From Gemmatimonadaceae bacterium (GTDB lineage: Bacteria > Gemmatimonadota > Gemmatimonadetes > Gemmatimonadales > Gemmatimonadaceae), in NCBI GenBank assembly GCA_036273715.1, contig DASUHB010000029.1, forward strand, positions 1 to 64,000: a stretch of DNA of 64,000 nucleotides. Reading direction: 5' to 3'. The position numbers and the translations under genes were made by a program. Position 1 is the first letter of the stretch. Each line of letters opens with the position of its first letter. Of the stretch, positions 8,762 through 16,901 are shown one piece after another. The notes below the pieces were generated by a model. It was not told the origin of the DNA. It worked only from the letters and a program-made list of their open reading frames with translations, and searched no databases.

Positions 8762-10105
8762 GTGGCCGCACCACCCGACGACCTCACCGCGGGCGCCATT
8801 CTCATCCGGCTGCTCGCGGTCCTGCTGCTCGTGCTCGCCAATGCCTTTTTCGTATCGGCGGAGTTCGGATTGGTGGGGGCACGGAGGAGCCGGATCGACG
8901 CGTTAGCCAGCCGCGGCGACCGGCGCGCGAAGGTCGTTCAAGAGACGCTCAAGCATCTCGATCTCTACATCTCGGCGACCCAGCTCGGGATCACGCTCGC
9001 GTCGCTCGCGCTCGGCTGGATCGGCGAGGCGACGATGGCGACGGTGATCGACCGGTTGCTGCGCGCGTTCGGGTACGTGCCGTCGCCGACGGTGACACAC
9101 AGCGCGGCAGCGGTGACGAGCGCGTTCGTCATCATCACGTTTTTGCATATTGTGTTAGGCGAGCTCGCGCCGAAGTCGATGGCGCTGCTGAATCCCGAAG
9201 GCGTGAGCCGATGGGTGGCGCTACCCCTGCGATTTTTCTCGACGGTCATGCGTCCGTTCATCGCGCTGCTCAACGGCGCGGCGAACGCGTTTCTCCGATT
9301 GCTCGGCTTGCACACCGTGGAAGAAACCGCGCGCGTGCACTCTCCCGAAGAGCTGCGGCTCCTCGTCATGCAGGCGCGGGCGCACGGAATTCTCGACGAG
9401 AGCGACACGCAGATGTTGGCCGGCGTGTTCGACTTTCACAACAAGAAGGCGCGCGATGTCATGCGGCCGAGGACGGAAGTGGTGGCGCTGCAAGCGGACG
9501 CCAACGAGGCCGAGGTGCTCGAGGTGCTGCGGCGCGAACGATATTCGCGATACCCGGTGTACGGTGAAACGCTGGACGACATCGTGGGCGTCCTTCTGGC
9601 GAAGGATCTCTGGCTGCGCGACGGACGCGAGCCATTTGCGCTCAAGCGTTTGGTGCGCGAGGCGATGTACGTGCCGGATACCAGGGCGGCGGAGCGCGTG
9701 CTGGATGACCTGCGTCGGACACGCGCACACATGGCGGTGGTGTTGGATGAGTTCGGGGGCACGTCGGGCATCGTGACGATGGAGGATCTCATCGAGGAGG
9801 TCATCGGCGACATCGCCGATGAATACGACGTTGCCGCGCGTGACGCGCTGATCCAGAATGGCGTGCTGGAGTTGGCAGGATCGATGTCGTTGATCGACGT
9901 GCGCTCGGACCATAACATCCGCATTCCAGACGGGAGCTGGTCGACGTTAGGCGGGTATGTGTTCTCGCAGTTGGGGCGGTTGCCGAAGGTGGGTGACCGG
10001 GTTCCCTTCCCCGGCGGCGAGCTCGAGGTGGTGGCGATGGATGGGAAGCGGGTTGCCGCCGTGCGCGTGCACCGGGCGGCGGCCGAGGGACCCGTGCCCG
10101 CGTGA
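8762..10105 (+). CDS. CNNM/CBS-domain hemolysin-family (CorC/TlyC-like) membrane protein
   Basis: A 447-residue member of the family long called hemolysin C or CorC, now linked to magnesium and metal-ion handling. An N-terminal DUF21/CNNM domain with about four helices contains FVSAEFGLV and LGELAPKSMAL. Two CBS domains follow (about 205-330, with MRPRTEV and MAVVLDEFGGTSGIVTMEDLIEEVIGDI-type motif), then a C-terminal CorC/HlyC domain. Start GTG at 8762 has AAGGAG four bases upstream. The last codons overlap arfB by GTGA, so the two are coupled, although their functions are not obviously related. Confidence 0.88.
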   Translation: MAAPPDDLTAGAILIRLLAVLLLVLANAFFVSAEFGLVGARRSRIDALASRGDRRAKVVQETLKHLDLYISATQLGITLASLALGWIGEATMATVIDRLLRAFGYVPSPTVTHSAAAVTSAFVIITFLHIVLGELAPKSMALLNPEGVSRWVALPLRFFSTVMRPFIALLNGAANAFLRLLGLHTVEETARVHSPEELRLLVMQARAHGILDESDTQMLAGVFDFHNKKARDVMRPRTEVVALQADANEAEVLEVLRRERYSRYPVYGETLDDIVGVLLAKDLWLRDGREPFALKRLVREAMYVPDTRAAERVLDDLRRTRAHMAVVLDEFGGTSGIVTMEDLIEEVIGDIADEYDVAARDALIQNGVLELAGSMSLIDVRSDHNIRIPDGSWSTLGGYVFSQLGRLPKVGDRVPFPGGELEVVAMDGKRVAAVRVHRAAAEGPVPA

Positions 10106-10530
10106 GCGACGGGGTACGGGTGAACGGGCGCGTGACCATTCCGCGCGAGGAGCTGGAGGTGCGGGCGACGCGGTCGGGCGGACCCGGCGGGCAGCACGTG
10201 AACCGATCGGCGACGCGGGTAGAGATCCAGTGGCGGCCGGCGACGTCGCGATCGTTAGGCGATGCCGACCGGGCGCGAGTGCTGGAGCGGCTCGCGTCGC
10301 GCCTTGACTCGGACGGTTTCGTGCGGGTGGTAGCGAGCGACTCGCGGAGCCAGCGGCAGAATCGTGAGGCGGCGGAAGATCGGCTCGCGGCGTTGATTCG
10401 TGCGGCGCTGGTGATTCCCAAGCGGCGGGTGCCGACGCGGACGCCGCGGGTCGCGAAGGAGCGCCGCCTCACGGAAAAAAAACGGCGCTCCGAGCAAAAA
10501 CGATCGCGGCGCAGCTCGATCGACGAATAG
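10102..10530 (+). CDS. arfB: Alternative ribosome-rescue factor ArfB (YaeJ), peptidyl-tRNA hydrolase
   Basis: A 142-residue single-domain release-factor homologue that frees stalled ribosomes. It has the catalytic GGQ (residues 29-31) inside SGGPGGQHVNRSATRVE and ends in a strongly basic tail rich in Lys/Arg (from about 105), the part that in ArfB inserts into the empty mRNA channel. Length is normal for the family (about 140 aa). The start is GTG at 10102, overlapping the upstream stop. A class I release factor is excluded because the codon-recognition domains are absent. Confidence 0.92.
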   Translation: MSDGVRVNGRVTIPREELEVRATRSGGPGGQHVNRSATRVEIQWRPATSRSLGDADRARVLERLASRLDSDGFVRVVASDSRSQRQNREAAEDRLAALIRAALVIPKRRVPTRTPRVAKERRLTEKKRRSEQKRSRRSSIDE

Positions 10531-10547
10531 AGCGGGCGGCCGGTCGC

Positions 10548-11351
10548 TCAGTGCAGCAGTTCGACCCTCGATGTAACGGCCTGGGTGACCGGAATCGTTT
10601 TCCCGGTTTCCTTTTCGCTGATGTTCATGGCCATTGTCTGGCTCGCCGCGGAGCCCAGAAACACGCCATCGCTGCTGATATAGTACACGCCTTCCCCGGA
10701 CCCGTGTCCGTCGATCGTCAGGCTCTGGCCTAACGCGGCCTGCGATCCGGCGATGGTCAAGGCGGCCGCGCGGTGGACGCGCCAGGCGCGCTGGCGGTTG
10801 TACGTCGTGTCGCCGAGAATCGTGGATGTCGTGATCGTCTTGAGATCGAGGTGGGCACCGTTCTGCTCGACGGCATTGTTCGTCGTGTCGACCCATGTGC
10901 TGCCCACGTGCGCGCGTTCGGGCAACGGGACGAGGAAGCGGCTCATTCCTTCGACGAGATTCTGCATGTCGGGATCGTTCGGCTCGGCGGACGACGTGTA
11001 GTGGTACACCCTGCCCGATGGCGACATCACCCCGTGCACCTGTGTTCCCTTCATCTTGGAGATGTCGGGGAGTTGAATGGGCGGGTCGGCGACGATCGTA
11101 CTCGAGTCCATGGTATAGGAAAAATCGAGCGTGTCTGCCGCATGCTGTGCCAGGATGACGGACACGATCTGTTCGTTGGTGATCTTGAACTCGCTGTGCT
11201 GACCGTTCTGATCTTCTCCGCGGGTGACGACCGAGATGAGGTGGTAGCGGCGTGTGCCCGGCGCGTACGTGGCCACCTTCTGCGCGGGCGCCGCCGCGAC
11301 GATGGCGCCGCCAAGTAAAAGGACGATAGTGAGCGTGCGGCGAAGCGACAT
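10548..11351 (-). CDS. Secreted protein of unknown function (DUF6263-like)
   Basis: A 267-residue protein with a Sec signal peptide (about residues 1-23, cleaved near APA-QK). The mature part is probably beta-rich and has no catalytic motif I recognise. It resembles the DUF6263 group of secreted proteins in its pattern of an SVVTRGEDQNG strand, a central MSPSGRV segment and a late GSGEGVYYI segment, but I cannot confirm the family by eye. ATG at 11351 follows AAGGAG with good spacing. It is convergent with arfB, with only 17 bases between the stops, and divergent from mutY. Confidence 0.7.
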   Translation of the reverse strand: MSLRRTLTIVLLLGGAIVAAAPAQKVATYAPGTRRYHLISVVTRGEDQNGQHSEFKITNEQIVSVILAQHAADTLDFSYTMDSSTIVADPPIQLPDISKMKGTQVHGVMSPSGRVYHYTSSAEPNDPDMQNLVEGMSRFLVPLPERAHVGSTWVDTTNNAVEQNGAHLDLKTITTSTILGDTTYNRQRAWRVHRAAALTIAGSQAALGQSLTIDGHGSGEGVYYISSDGVFLGSAASQTMAMNISEKETGKTIPVTQAVTSRVELLH

Positions 11352-11578
11352 ACGCGACTCCTTCTGCGGGAGCGCGGGCGCCCGCTGTGTGAGTGGTTTG
11401 AGATTCGCGGTCATCGCCGCAGAAGATGAAATGATGCATTGCGCTCGCCGGCCGCGACACTGTGGTCGGGGCGGGCGGGCACCAGGCGTTGAATACCCGC
11501 TTCGGAGGGCCGAGGTTTCGGCGTGGACCTTACGATAGAACGATCCGGGCGCGTGCACTGTCGAGCTCGCCGCGCGCA

Positions 11579-12307
11579 ATGAGGCAGCGCGTCGTATCGA
11601 ACGGCGGGCGAGACGCGGCACAGCAGAAAGCGGTGCTCCGGCGTGCCGCGGGGATCCGTCTTCGGTTCGGGCGGTTGCTGCGCGCGTGGTATCGGTCGCA
11701 TCACCGCGATCTCCCTTGGCGGCGGACGCGCGATCCATATCGGGTGTTGGTCTCGGAACTGATGCTGCAGCAAACGCAGGTGTCGCGGGTCGTGCTCAGG
11801 TACGGCGACTTTCTGGAGCGATTTCCGACGCTGGATGCGTTGGCGCGGGCGCGGCCGGCGCGCGTGATGGAGGCGTGGTCGGGGTTAGGCTATTACGCGC
11901 GCGCGAAGAATCTACATCGATTGGCGCGCGGGCTCGCGGCGACGGGCACGCCGGCGGCGCTTCCATCGGGTGCGGACGCGCTGCGGCTGCTGCCGGGCAT
12001 CGGTCCGTACACGGCCGGCGCGGTGGCCTCGTTCGCCTACGAGCAGCGGGAGGCGCTCGTGGACACGAACGTCGCGCGCGTCGTGCGTCGTGTGGTCGCG
12101 CCGGGGCTGGATGCAACGCGCGCGGCGGGCGGTCGGACGATCTGGGCGGTCGCGCGCGCGCTGCTGCCGCGGACGGGTCGCGCGACCTATGTCCATAATC
12201 AGGCGCTAATGGAGTTAGGCGCGTTGGTGTGCACGGCCCGCGTGCGCCACTGCGTCAGGTGTCCGGTGCGCAGCGTGTGCGCGACCTATGAGGCGGATCG
12301 CCGGTGA
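11579..12307 (+). CDS. mutY: Adenine DNA glycosylase MutY, short form
   Basis: Removes adenine mispaired with 8-oxoguanine. The HhH-GPD fold is complete: catalytic Glu60 in VSELMLQQTQV, the helix-hairpin-helix LPGIGPYTAGAV and catalytic Asp162 in VDTNVARV. The iron-sulfur loop Cys218-X6-Cys225-X2-Cys228-X5-Cys234 is intact. The protein ends just after the cluster (242 aa), so the C-terminal NUDIX-like domain that reads 8-oxoG in typical 350-residue MutY proteins is missing. ATG at 11579 is chosen because it precedes the conserved core by about 40 residues. No clear Shine-Dalgarno is seen. The next gene overlaps by GTGA. Confidence 0.85.
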   Translation: MRQRVVSNGGRDAAQQKAVLRRAAGIRLRFGRLLRAWYRSHHRDLPWRRTRDPYRVLVSELMLQQTQVSRVVLRYGDFLERFPTLDALARARPARVMEAWSGLGYYARAKNLHRLARGLAATGTPAALPSGADALRLLPGIGPYTAGAVASFAYEQREALVDTNVARVVRRVVAPGLDATRAAGGRTIWAVARALLPRTGRATYVHNQALMELGALVCTARVRHCVRCPVRSVCATYEADRR

Positions 12308-14067
12308 CGCCGTGGCAGGACACGACGGCGCTGCATCGGTTAGGCAGTTACGTGCCCGTCAACACCGTGCACTACCTGCTGCCGAGCATCGTGGTGGCCG
12401 TGGCGTTCGGCGCCGTGTTTTTCCTGCGGCACAAGCGCCCCCTCCAGCGGGTGCTGCGCGTGAGCGGATCGGTGGCGCCGGTGGTGGTGCCGCGCCTGCT
12501 GGCGGCAACGACGTTTCTGGCCGGCGCGATCCTCATCTTTTCCGGTGCGACCCCGGCAGCAGCGGAGCGGTTGGGCTGGCTGGTGCAGGTACTGCCGCTG
12601 CCGGTCATCGAGTTCTCGCACTTCTTCGGCAGCCTTGCCGGCGTGGGGCTGCTGATTCTGGCCCGCGGTCTCTGGCGGCGGCTGGACGCGGCGTACCACC
12701 TGGCCATCGTGTTGTTAGGCGCCGGCGCGCTGTTCTGTCTTCTCAAGGAACTGGATGTCGAGGAGGCTGTGCTGCTGGCGGCGATGCTGGGCGCCCTGGT
12801 CGCGAGCCGGCGATTCTTCTATCGCAAAGCAAGTTTGTTCGAAGAGCGGTTCACGATGCCGTGGATCGCGGCGATCACGCTCGTGGTGGTGGGATCCATC
12901 GTGTTGGGCATCATCTCGTACGGGTGGCCCGACATCAGCGCGGGGACATTCTGGCGCTTCTCGCCGGGGGCGCAGGCGCCGCGGTTCTTGCGGTCGACGA
13001 CGGGCGTGGTGGTGGTCCTGGTGATCGTGGCAGGAACGCGCCTGCTGAAGCCGGCGCGGGCGCGTCCCGGCCTGCCGGCGGAGGCGGATCTGGACGCGGT
13101 GGCGCCGATCGTCGCCGCCTACCCGGAAGCGGCCGCGAATCTCGCGTTCCTGGGTGACAAGGCGCTTCTGTTCAACGACACGCGCACGGGATTCGTGATG
13201 TACGCGGTGGCACGCCGCACATGGGTTGCGTTAGGCGATCCCGTGGCGCCGCCCGAGGAAGTCGCCGATCTGGCAATGCGGTTCATCACGGCGTGCGACA
13301 AGCACGGGGCGTGGCCGGTGTTCTACAAAGTCGGGATGGCGCAGCTGCACCGCTATTTCGACATCGGCTTGAGCGTCGCCAAGCTGGGCGAGGAGGCGCG
13401 CGTTTCGTTGGGCGATTTCGCGCTCGAGGGCGCCGAGCGCCGCAGCCTCCGGCGCGCCTGGCGGACGGCCGTCAAAGAGGGGTGCAGCTTCGAGATGCTG
13501 CCCGCGGAGTCGGTGGGCGCCCACTTGAGCGAATTGCGGGCGGTGTCGGACGCGTGGCTCTCGGCGAAGCGCGCGCGCGAAAAACGCTTTTCGCTGGGGT
13601 ACTTCGCGGACGGCTATGTGCGGCGGTTCCCAACCGGGATCGTGCGACGAAACGGCGCGATCGTGGCGTTCGCCAACGTTTGGCCGTCAGGGTGTCACGA
13701 AGAGATCGAAGTCGATCTGATGCGGTTCGCGCCGGGCGCGCCGCCGGGGGTCATGCGATACGCCTTGTCCGAGATGATGCTGTGGGGAAAAGCCCTGGGC
13801 TATCGGTGGTTCAACCTCGGCATGGCGCCGCTCTCCGGATTGCAGTCGAGCACCATCGCGCCGTTATGGCATCGGATGGGGACGGCGGCGTTCGGACACG
13901 GCGAACGATTCTACAATTTTCAGGGCGTGCGTGAGTTCAAGGAGTGGTTTCACCCGGTGTGGGTGCCCAAGTATCTCGTGTCGCCGGGCGGCGCGCTGCG
14001 ACCGGTGATCATGGCGAACATCGCATCGCTCGTGGCGGGTGGATTGGAAGGCGTCGTCCGGCGCTAA
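12304..14067 (+). CDS. MprF-type phosphatidylglycerol aminoacyltransferase (DUF2156), shortened membrane part
   Basis: A 587-residue membrane protein. Residues 1-250 hold about seven helices and residues 260-585 a DUF2156 domain of the LPG-synthase type, with FLGDKALLFNDTRTGFVMY, a cysteine-containing SGCHEEIEVDLMRF and the late YNFQGVREFKEWFHPVWVPKYL. Enzymes of this family transfer an amino acid from aminoacyl-tRNA to phosphatidylglycerol, which lowers membrane charge. Full MprF (about 840 aa) has roughly twice the number of helices, including the flippase part, so this is a synthase-only or reduced form. GTG at 12304 overlaps mutY's stop. The amino acid transferred cannot be told from sequence. 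Confidence 0.82.
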   Translation: MTPWQDTTALHRLGSYVPVNTVHYLLPSIVVAVAFGAVFFLRHKRPLQRVLRVSGSVAPVVVPRLLAATTFLAGAILIFSGATPAAAERLGWLVQVLPLPVIEFSHFFGSLAGVGLLILARGLWRRLDAAYHLAIVLLGAGALFCLLKELDVEEAVLLAAMLGALVASRRFFYRKASLFEERFTMPWIAAITLVVVGSIVLGIISYGWPDISAGTFWRFSPGAQAPRFLRSTTGVVVVLVIVAGTRLLKPARARPGLPAEADLDAVAPIVAAYPEAAANLAFLGDKALLFNDTRTGFVMYAVARRTWVALGDPVAPPEEVADLAMRFITACDKHGAWPVFYKVGMAQLHRYFDIGLSVAKLGEEARVSLGDFALEGAERRSLRRAWRTAVKEGCSFEMLPAESVGAHLSELRAVSDAWLSAKRAREKRFSLGYFADGYVRRFPTGIVRRNGAIVAFANVWPSGCHEEIEVDLMRFAPGAPPGVMRYALSEMMLWGKALGYRWFNLGMAPLSGLQSSTIAPLWHRMGTAAFGHGERFYNFQGVREFKEWFHPVWVPKYLVSPGGALRPVIMANIASLVAGGLEGVVRR

Positions 14068-14117
14068 CGCACCCCGTGGCGCGATCTGCGCCGCCATCCT
14101 ATTATCTGCGCACCGCA

Positions 14118-14744
14118 ATGCCCTTCCTTCTCGCCCAACAGATCCCCGACCATCGTGTAGCCGCTGTCGTGGACAGCGTGTTCCGCGGCCGGACGTTCCA
14201 GCGCCTGACGTTGGGACAGGCCATCTGGCAGTGGTTCGTGTCGCTGGTCCTGCGCATCTTCGGCTTGGTGATGTCGTGGTATCAGCAGCTGCGTGCGTCA
14301 CCGGTGTTGTTTTGGGCATTGCTGGTGGTGGTGACTGCGTTAGTCCTGGCCATCGTTGGGCGGGCGGTGATGATGTGGCGATGGCAGCATCTGGACGTGG
14401 CGCGCGGCGCTGTCTGGCGGGGCATGGGGGGCGCGAGCGGGCAAGATCCGTGGGCGGCAGCCGAGGCGCTCGCCGCGTCGGGCGACTACACGAGCGCGGC
14501 GCACGCGCTGTACGCTGCCCTGCTCGAAAGCGCAGCGCGGCAGCAGCAGGTGCGCCTGCATCCATCGAAGACGGTGGGCGACTATGCGCGCGAGCTGCGC
14601 ACGCACTCGTCCTCCCTGTTCGGGAGATTTCGAGAGTTCGGCCGCTCGTACGAGGTGGTGATTTACGGCATCGGGACCTGCGACGCCGCACGATACCATC
14701 AGCTGTACGCGCTGGCAGCGCCGGTGGTGCGGCCCAATGGCTGA
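14118..14744 (+). CDS. DUF4129 domain membrane protein
   Basis: A 208-residue protein with two hydrophobic segments (about 40-58 and 65-88) and a C-terminal cytoplasmic DUF4129 domain, recognisable by AALLESAARQQQVRLHPSKTVGDYAREL. It begins the DUF4129-DUF4350-MoxR-DUF58 run, a conserved neighbourhood whose shared role is not settled but is usually tied to the cell envelope and to MoxR-driven complex assembly. ATG at 14118 follows the MprF-like gene by 50 bases. The stop overlaps the next start (ATGGCTGA). Confidence 0.85.
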   Translation: MPFLLAQQIPDHRVAAVVDSVFRGRTFQRLTLGQAIWQWFVSLVLRIFGLVMSWYQQLRASPVLFWALLVVVTALVLAIVGRAVMMWRWQHLDVARGAVWRGMGGASGQDPWAAAEALAASGDYTSAAHALYAALLESAARQQQVRLHPSKTVGDYARELRTHSSSLFGRFREFGRSYEVVIYGIGTCDAARYHQLYALAAPVVRPNG

Positions 14745-15945
14745 GCGACGACTCGACCGCTGGCTGCGTCCGATCTTCGTGCTGCCCGTGTTGGGCACGT
14801 TGGTGCTGGCGGCGATCATTTCTTCGCCGGGCGGCGCCGCGGGCGCCGTCGATACACGTCTCACGACGTACAACACGTCGCCGTTCGGCGCACTCGCGTT
14901 CTACGATGTGCTGCGACGCCTCGGTTGGAACGTCCAGCGCCGCCGGACGGCGTTTCGAGTGCCCGTGGACCCGGCGGGCACGTACCTGCTGATGTCGCCT
15001 CCGTATCAGCCCAGCGCCACCGAAGTGTCCGCTCTGTTAGGCGCGGTCCGGCGAGGCGCGACGATCGTCGTGTCGCCGCCTGCGGGATCGCCGTTGGCGG
15101 ATTCCCTTCGCATCCGGCGGACGCAGTTCGACCACGATCTCGAGGTGGTGTCGACCGCGGCGGGCGGATCGGACAGCGCGATCTCGCTCGACTCGGCGGC
15201 CGTCCGCGCCGGCTCGTTTTCCCGCTACCTGGTTCCGGTGGCGATCTCGGAGCGCGACACGGCGCCTGTCTTTCCGCCGGACACGAGGACGCTGCTCACC
15301 GTCCATGCCGACACGAGCGTGCGGCCGGCGATCATGATGCGCAAGTTAGGCATGGGGTCGGCGGTCATCGTGTCGGACTGGTCGTTTGCGCGGAACGACA
15401 ACGTGCGCGACACGTCCGGGATGGTTCTCGGGGTGCGCCTGCTGGAACGGGCAGGAATCGATCGCACGCGCCCGTTGGTATTCGATGAGTTTCATCAGGG
15501 CTACGGCAGCACGAACGACATGTTCGAGCAGATCGGAGAGGCGATGTTCAAGACGCCGGTCGGCCGAGCCGGCGTGCAGGCATTGACCGCCGGCGTGCTG
15601 CTGCTTCTGGCCGTCGGCGTTCGGCCGTTCGCGCCGCGCGGCCGTGCGAGCATCGAGCGGCGGTCGCCGCTCGAGCACGTCGGGGCGCTGCGGCTGGCCT
15701 ACGAGCGGATTCACGCGACGAGGCTGGCGACCGGGCGCCTGGTGCGCGGCCTCCGCCGGCGTCATCCGTTAGGCGCTGGCGCGCTGGCCGACGATGCCTA
15801 TCTGAAGCGTCTCGCGGAGCGCGTGCCGGCAACCGCGAGTGATGCAGCGCTGCTGGAGCGCGCGTTGACCACCCCGATGGCCGTCACCGAGTGGGTTGCG
15901 GTGGGCGTTGCCATCGACCACATCGAGAGGGCGACAACTCCGTGA
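14737..15945 (+). CDS. DUF4350 domain membrane protein
   Basis: A 402-residue protein with one N-terminal helix (about 12-30) and a second near 285-300. Between them lies a DUF4350 domain, a Rossmann-like GATase-fold region containing NTSPFGALAFYDVLRRLGW and VFDEFHQGYG. The C-terminal 100 residues are helical and cytoplasmic. In this family the segment resembles ABC-type auxiliary proteins of gliding systems. ATG at 14737 lies inside the upstream stop region and the stop overlaps the MoxR start (TGATG), so the run is translationally coupled. Confidence 0.85.
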   Translation: MAERRLDRWLRPIFVLPVLGTLVLAAIISSPGGAAGAVDTRLTTYNTSPFGALAFYDVLRRLGWNVQRRRTAFRVPVDPAGTYLLMSPPYQPSATEVSALLGAVRRGATIVVSPPAGSPLADSLRIRRTQFDHDLEVVSTAAGGSDSAISLDSAAVRAGSFSRYLVPVAISERDTAPVFPPDTRTLLTVHADTSVRPAIMMRKLGMGSAVIVSDWSFARNDNVRDTSGMVLGVRLLERAGIDRTRPLVFDEFHQGYGSTNDMFEQIGEAMFKTPVGRAGVQALTAGVLLLLAVGVRPFAPRGRASIERRSPLEHVGALRLAYERIHATRLATGRLVRGLRRRHPLGAGALADDAYLKRLAERVPATASDAALLERALTTPMAVTEWVAVGVAIDHIERATTP

Positions 15946-16901
15946 TGACCGCCGAGCAAGTGGCCGAGCGCATGTCCGCGGTGCGGGCCGCCGTGGCGTC
16001 CCGCGTCGTTGGGCAGGACACGGTAATCGACGAAGTGCTGGTTGCGTTCCTGGCGCGCGGGCATGCGCTGGTGGAAGGGGTGCCCGGCACGGCCAAGACG
16101 CTGCTCGTGCGGCTTCTCGCGAGCACGCTCAACGCGCGCTTTGGCCGCATTCAATTCACGCCGGATCTGATGCCGTCCGACATCACCGGCACCACGGTGC
16201 TGCAGGACGTGGGACGGACGAGCGAGTTTCGTCCGGGACCGGTGTTCACGGATTTGCTGCTCGCGGACGAGATCAATCGCGCGCCGGCCAAGACGCAGGC
16301 GGCGCTGCTCGAGGCGATGCAGGAGCGGCAGGTGACCGTCGACGGCACGGCGCGCTCGTTAGGCCCGCTGTTCACCGTCTTCGCGACGCAGAATCCGGTC
16401 GAGTACGAGGGCACGTATCCGCTGCCGGAGGCGCAGCTGGACCGGTTCCTGCTCAAGATCAAGGTCGCCTACCCCTCGAAGGAGTCGGAGCTGGCGATCC
16501 TGGACAACTACGCCGCTGGCTTCGACGCCGAGCGCGCGTCCGATCTGCGTCTCGAACCGGTGCTCGACGCGAACTCGTGCGCGGAGGTGCGCGCGGCTGC
16601 GGACGGCGTGACCGTGGCGCCCGAGGTGCGGGAATACATCACGCAGATCGTGCGGGCGACGCGCGAGGAGGCGGCGCTGACGTTAGGCGGATCGCCGCGC
16701 GCCACCGTCGCGCTCTTTCGTGTGTCGCGCGCGGCAGCGCTTCTCGCCGGCCGGGCCTTCGTCACCCCGGACGACGTGAAAGACTTCGCGTTCCCGGTGC
16801 TGCGGCACCGGGTCGTGGTATCGCCTGAAGTCGAAGTCGAAGGCCGCAGCAGCGACGACGTGCTGCAGGCCGTCCTGATGCGCGTCACGGCGCCGCAATG
16901 A
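15945..16901 (+). CDS. MoxR-family AAA+ ATPase
   Basis: A 318-residue chaperone-like ATPase. It has Walker A EGVPGTAKT, Walker B LLLADEINRAPAKTQAALLEAM, sensor ATQNPVEYEGTYPLPEAQLDRF and a C-terminal lid. MoxR proteins act with DUF58/VWA partners in maturation of complexes, and the DUF58 gene follows directly with an ATGA overlap. ATG at 15945 is preferred. The in-frame GTG three bases earlier is possible and would only add one residue. Confidence 0.93.
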   Translation: MTAEQVAERMSAVRAAVASRVVGQDTVIDEVLVAFLARGHALVEGVPGTAKTLLVRLLASTLNARFGRIQFTPDLMPSDITGTTVLQDVGRTSEFRPGPVFTDLLLADEINRAPAKTQAALLEAMQERQVTVDGTARSLGPLFTVFATQNPVEYEGTYPLPEAQLDRFLLKIKVAYPSKESELAILDNYAAGFDAERASDLRLEPVLDANSCAEVRAAADGVTVAPEVREYITQIVRATREEAALTLGGSPRATVALFRVSRAAALLAGRAFVTPDDVKDFAFPVLRHRVVVSPEVEVEGRSSDDVLQAVLMRVTAPQ

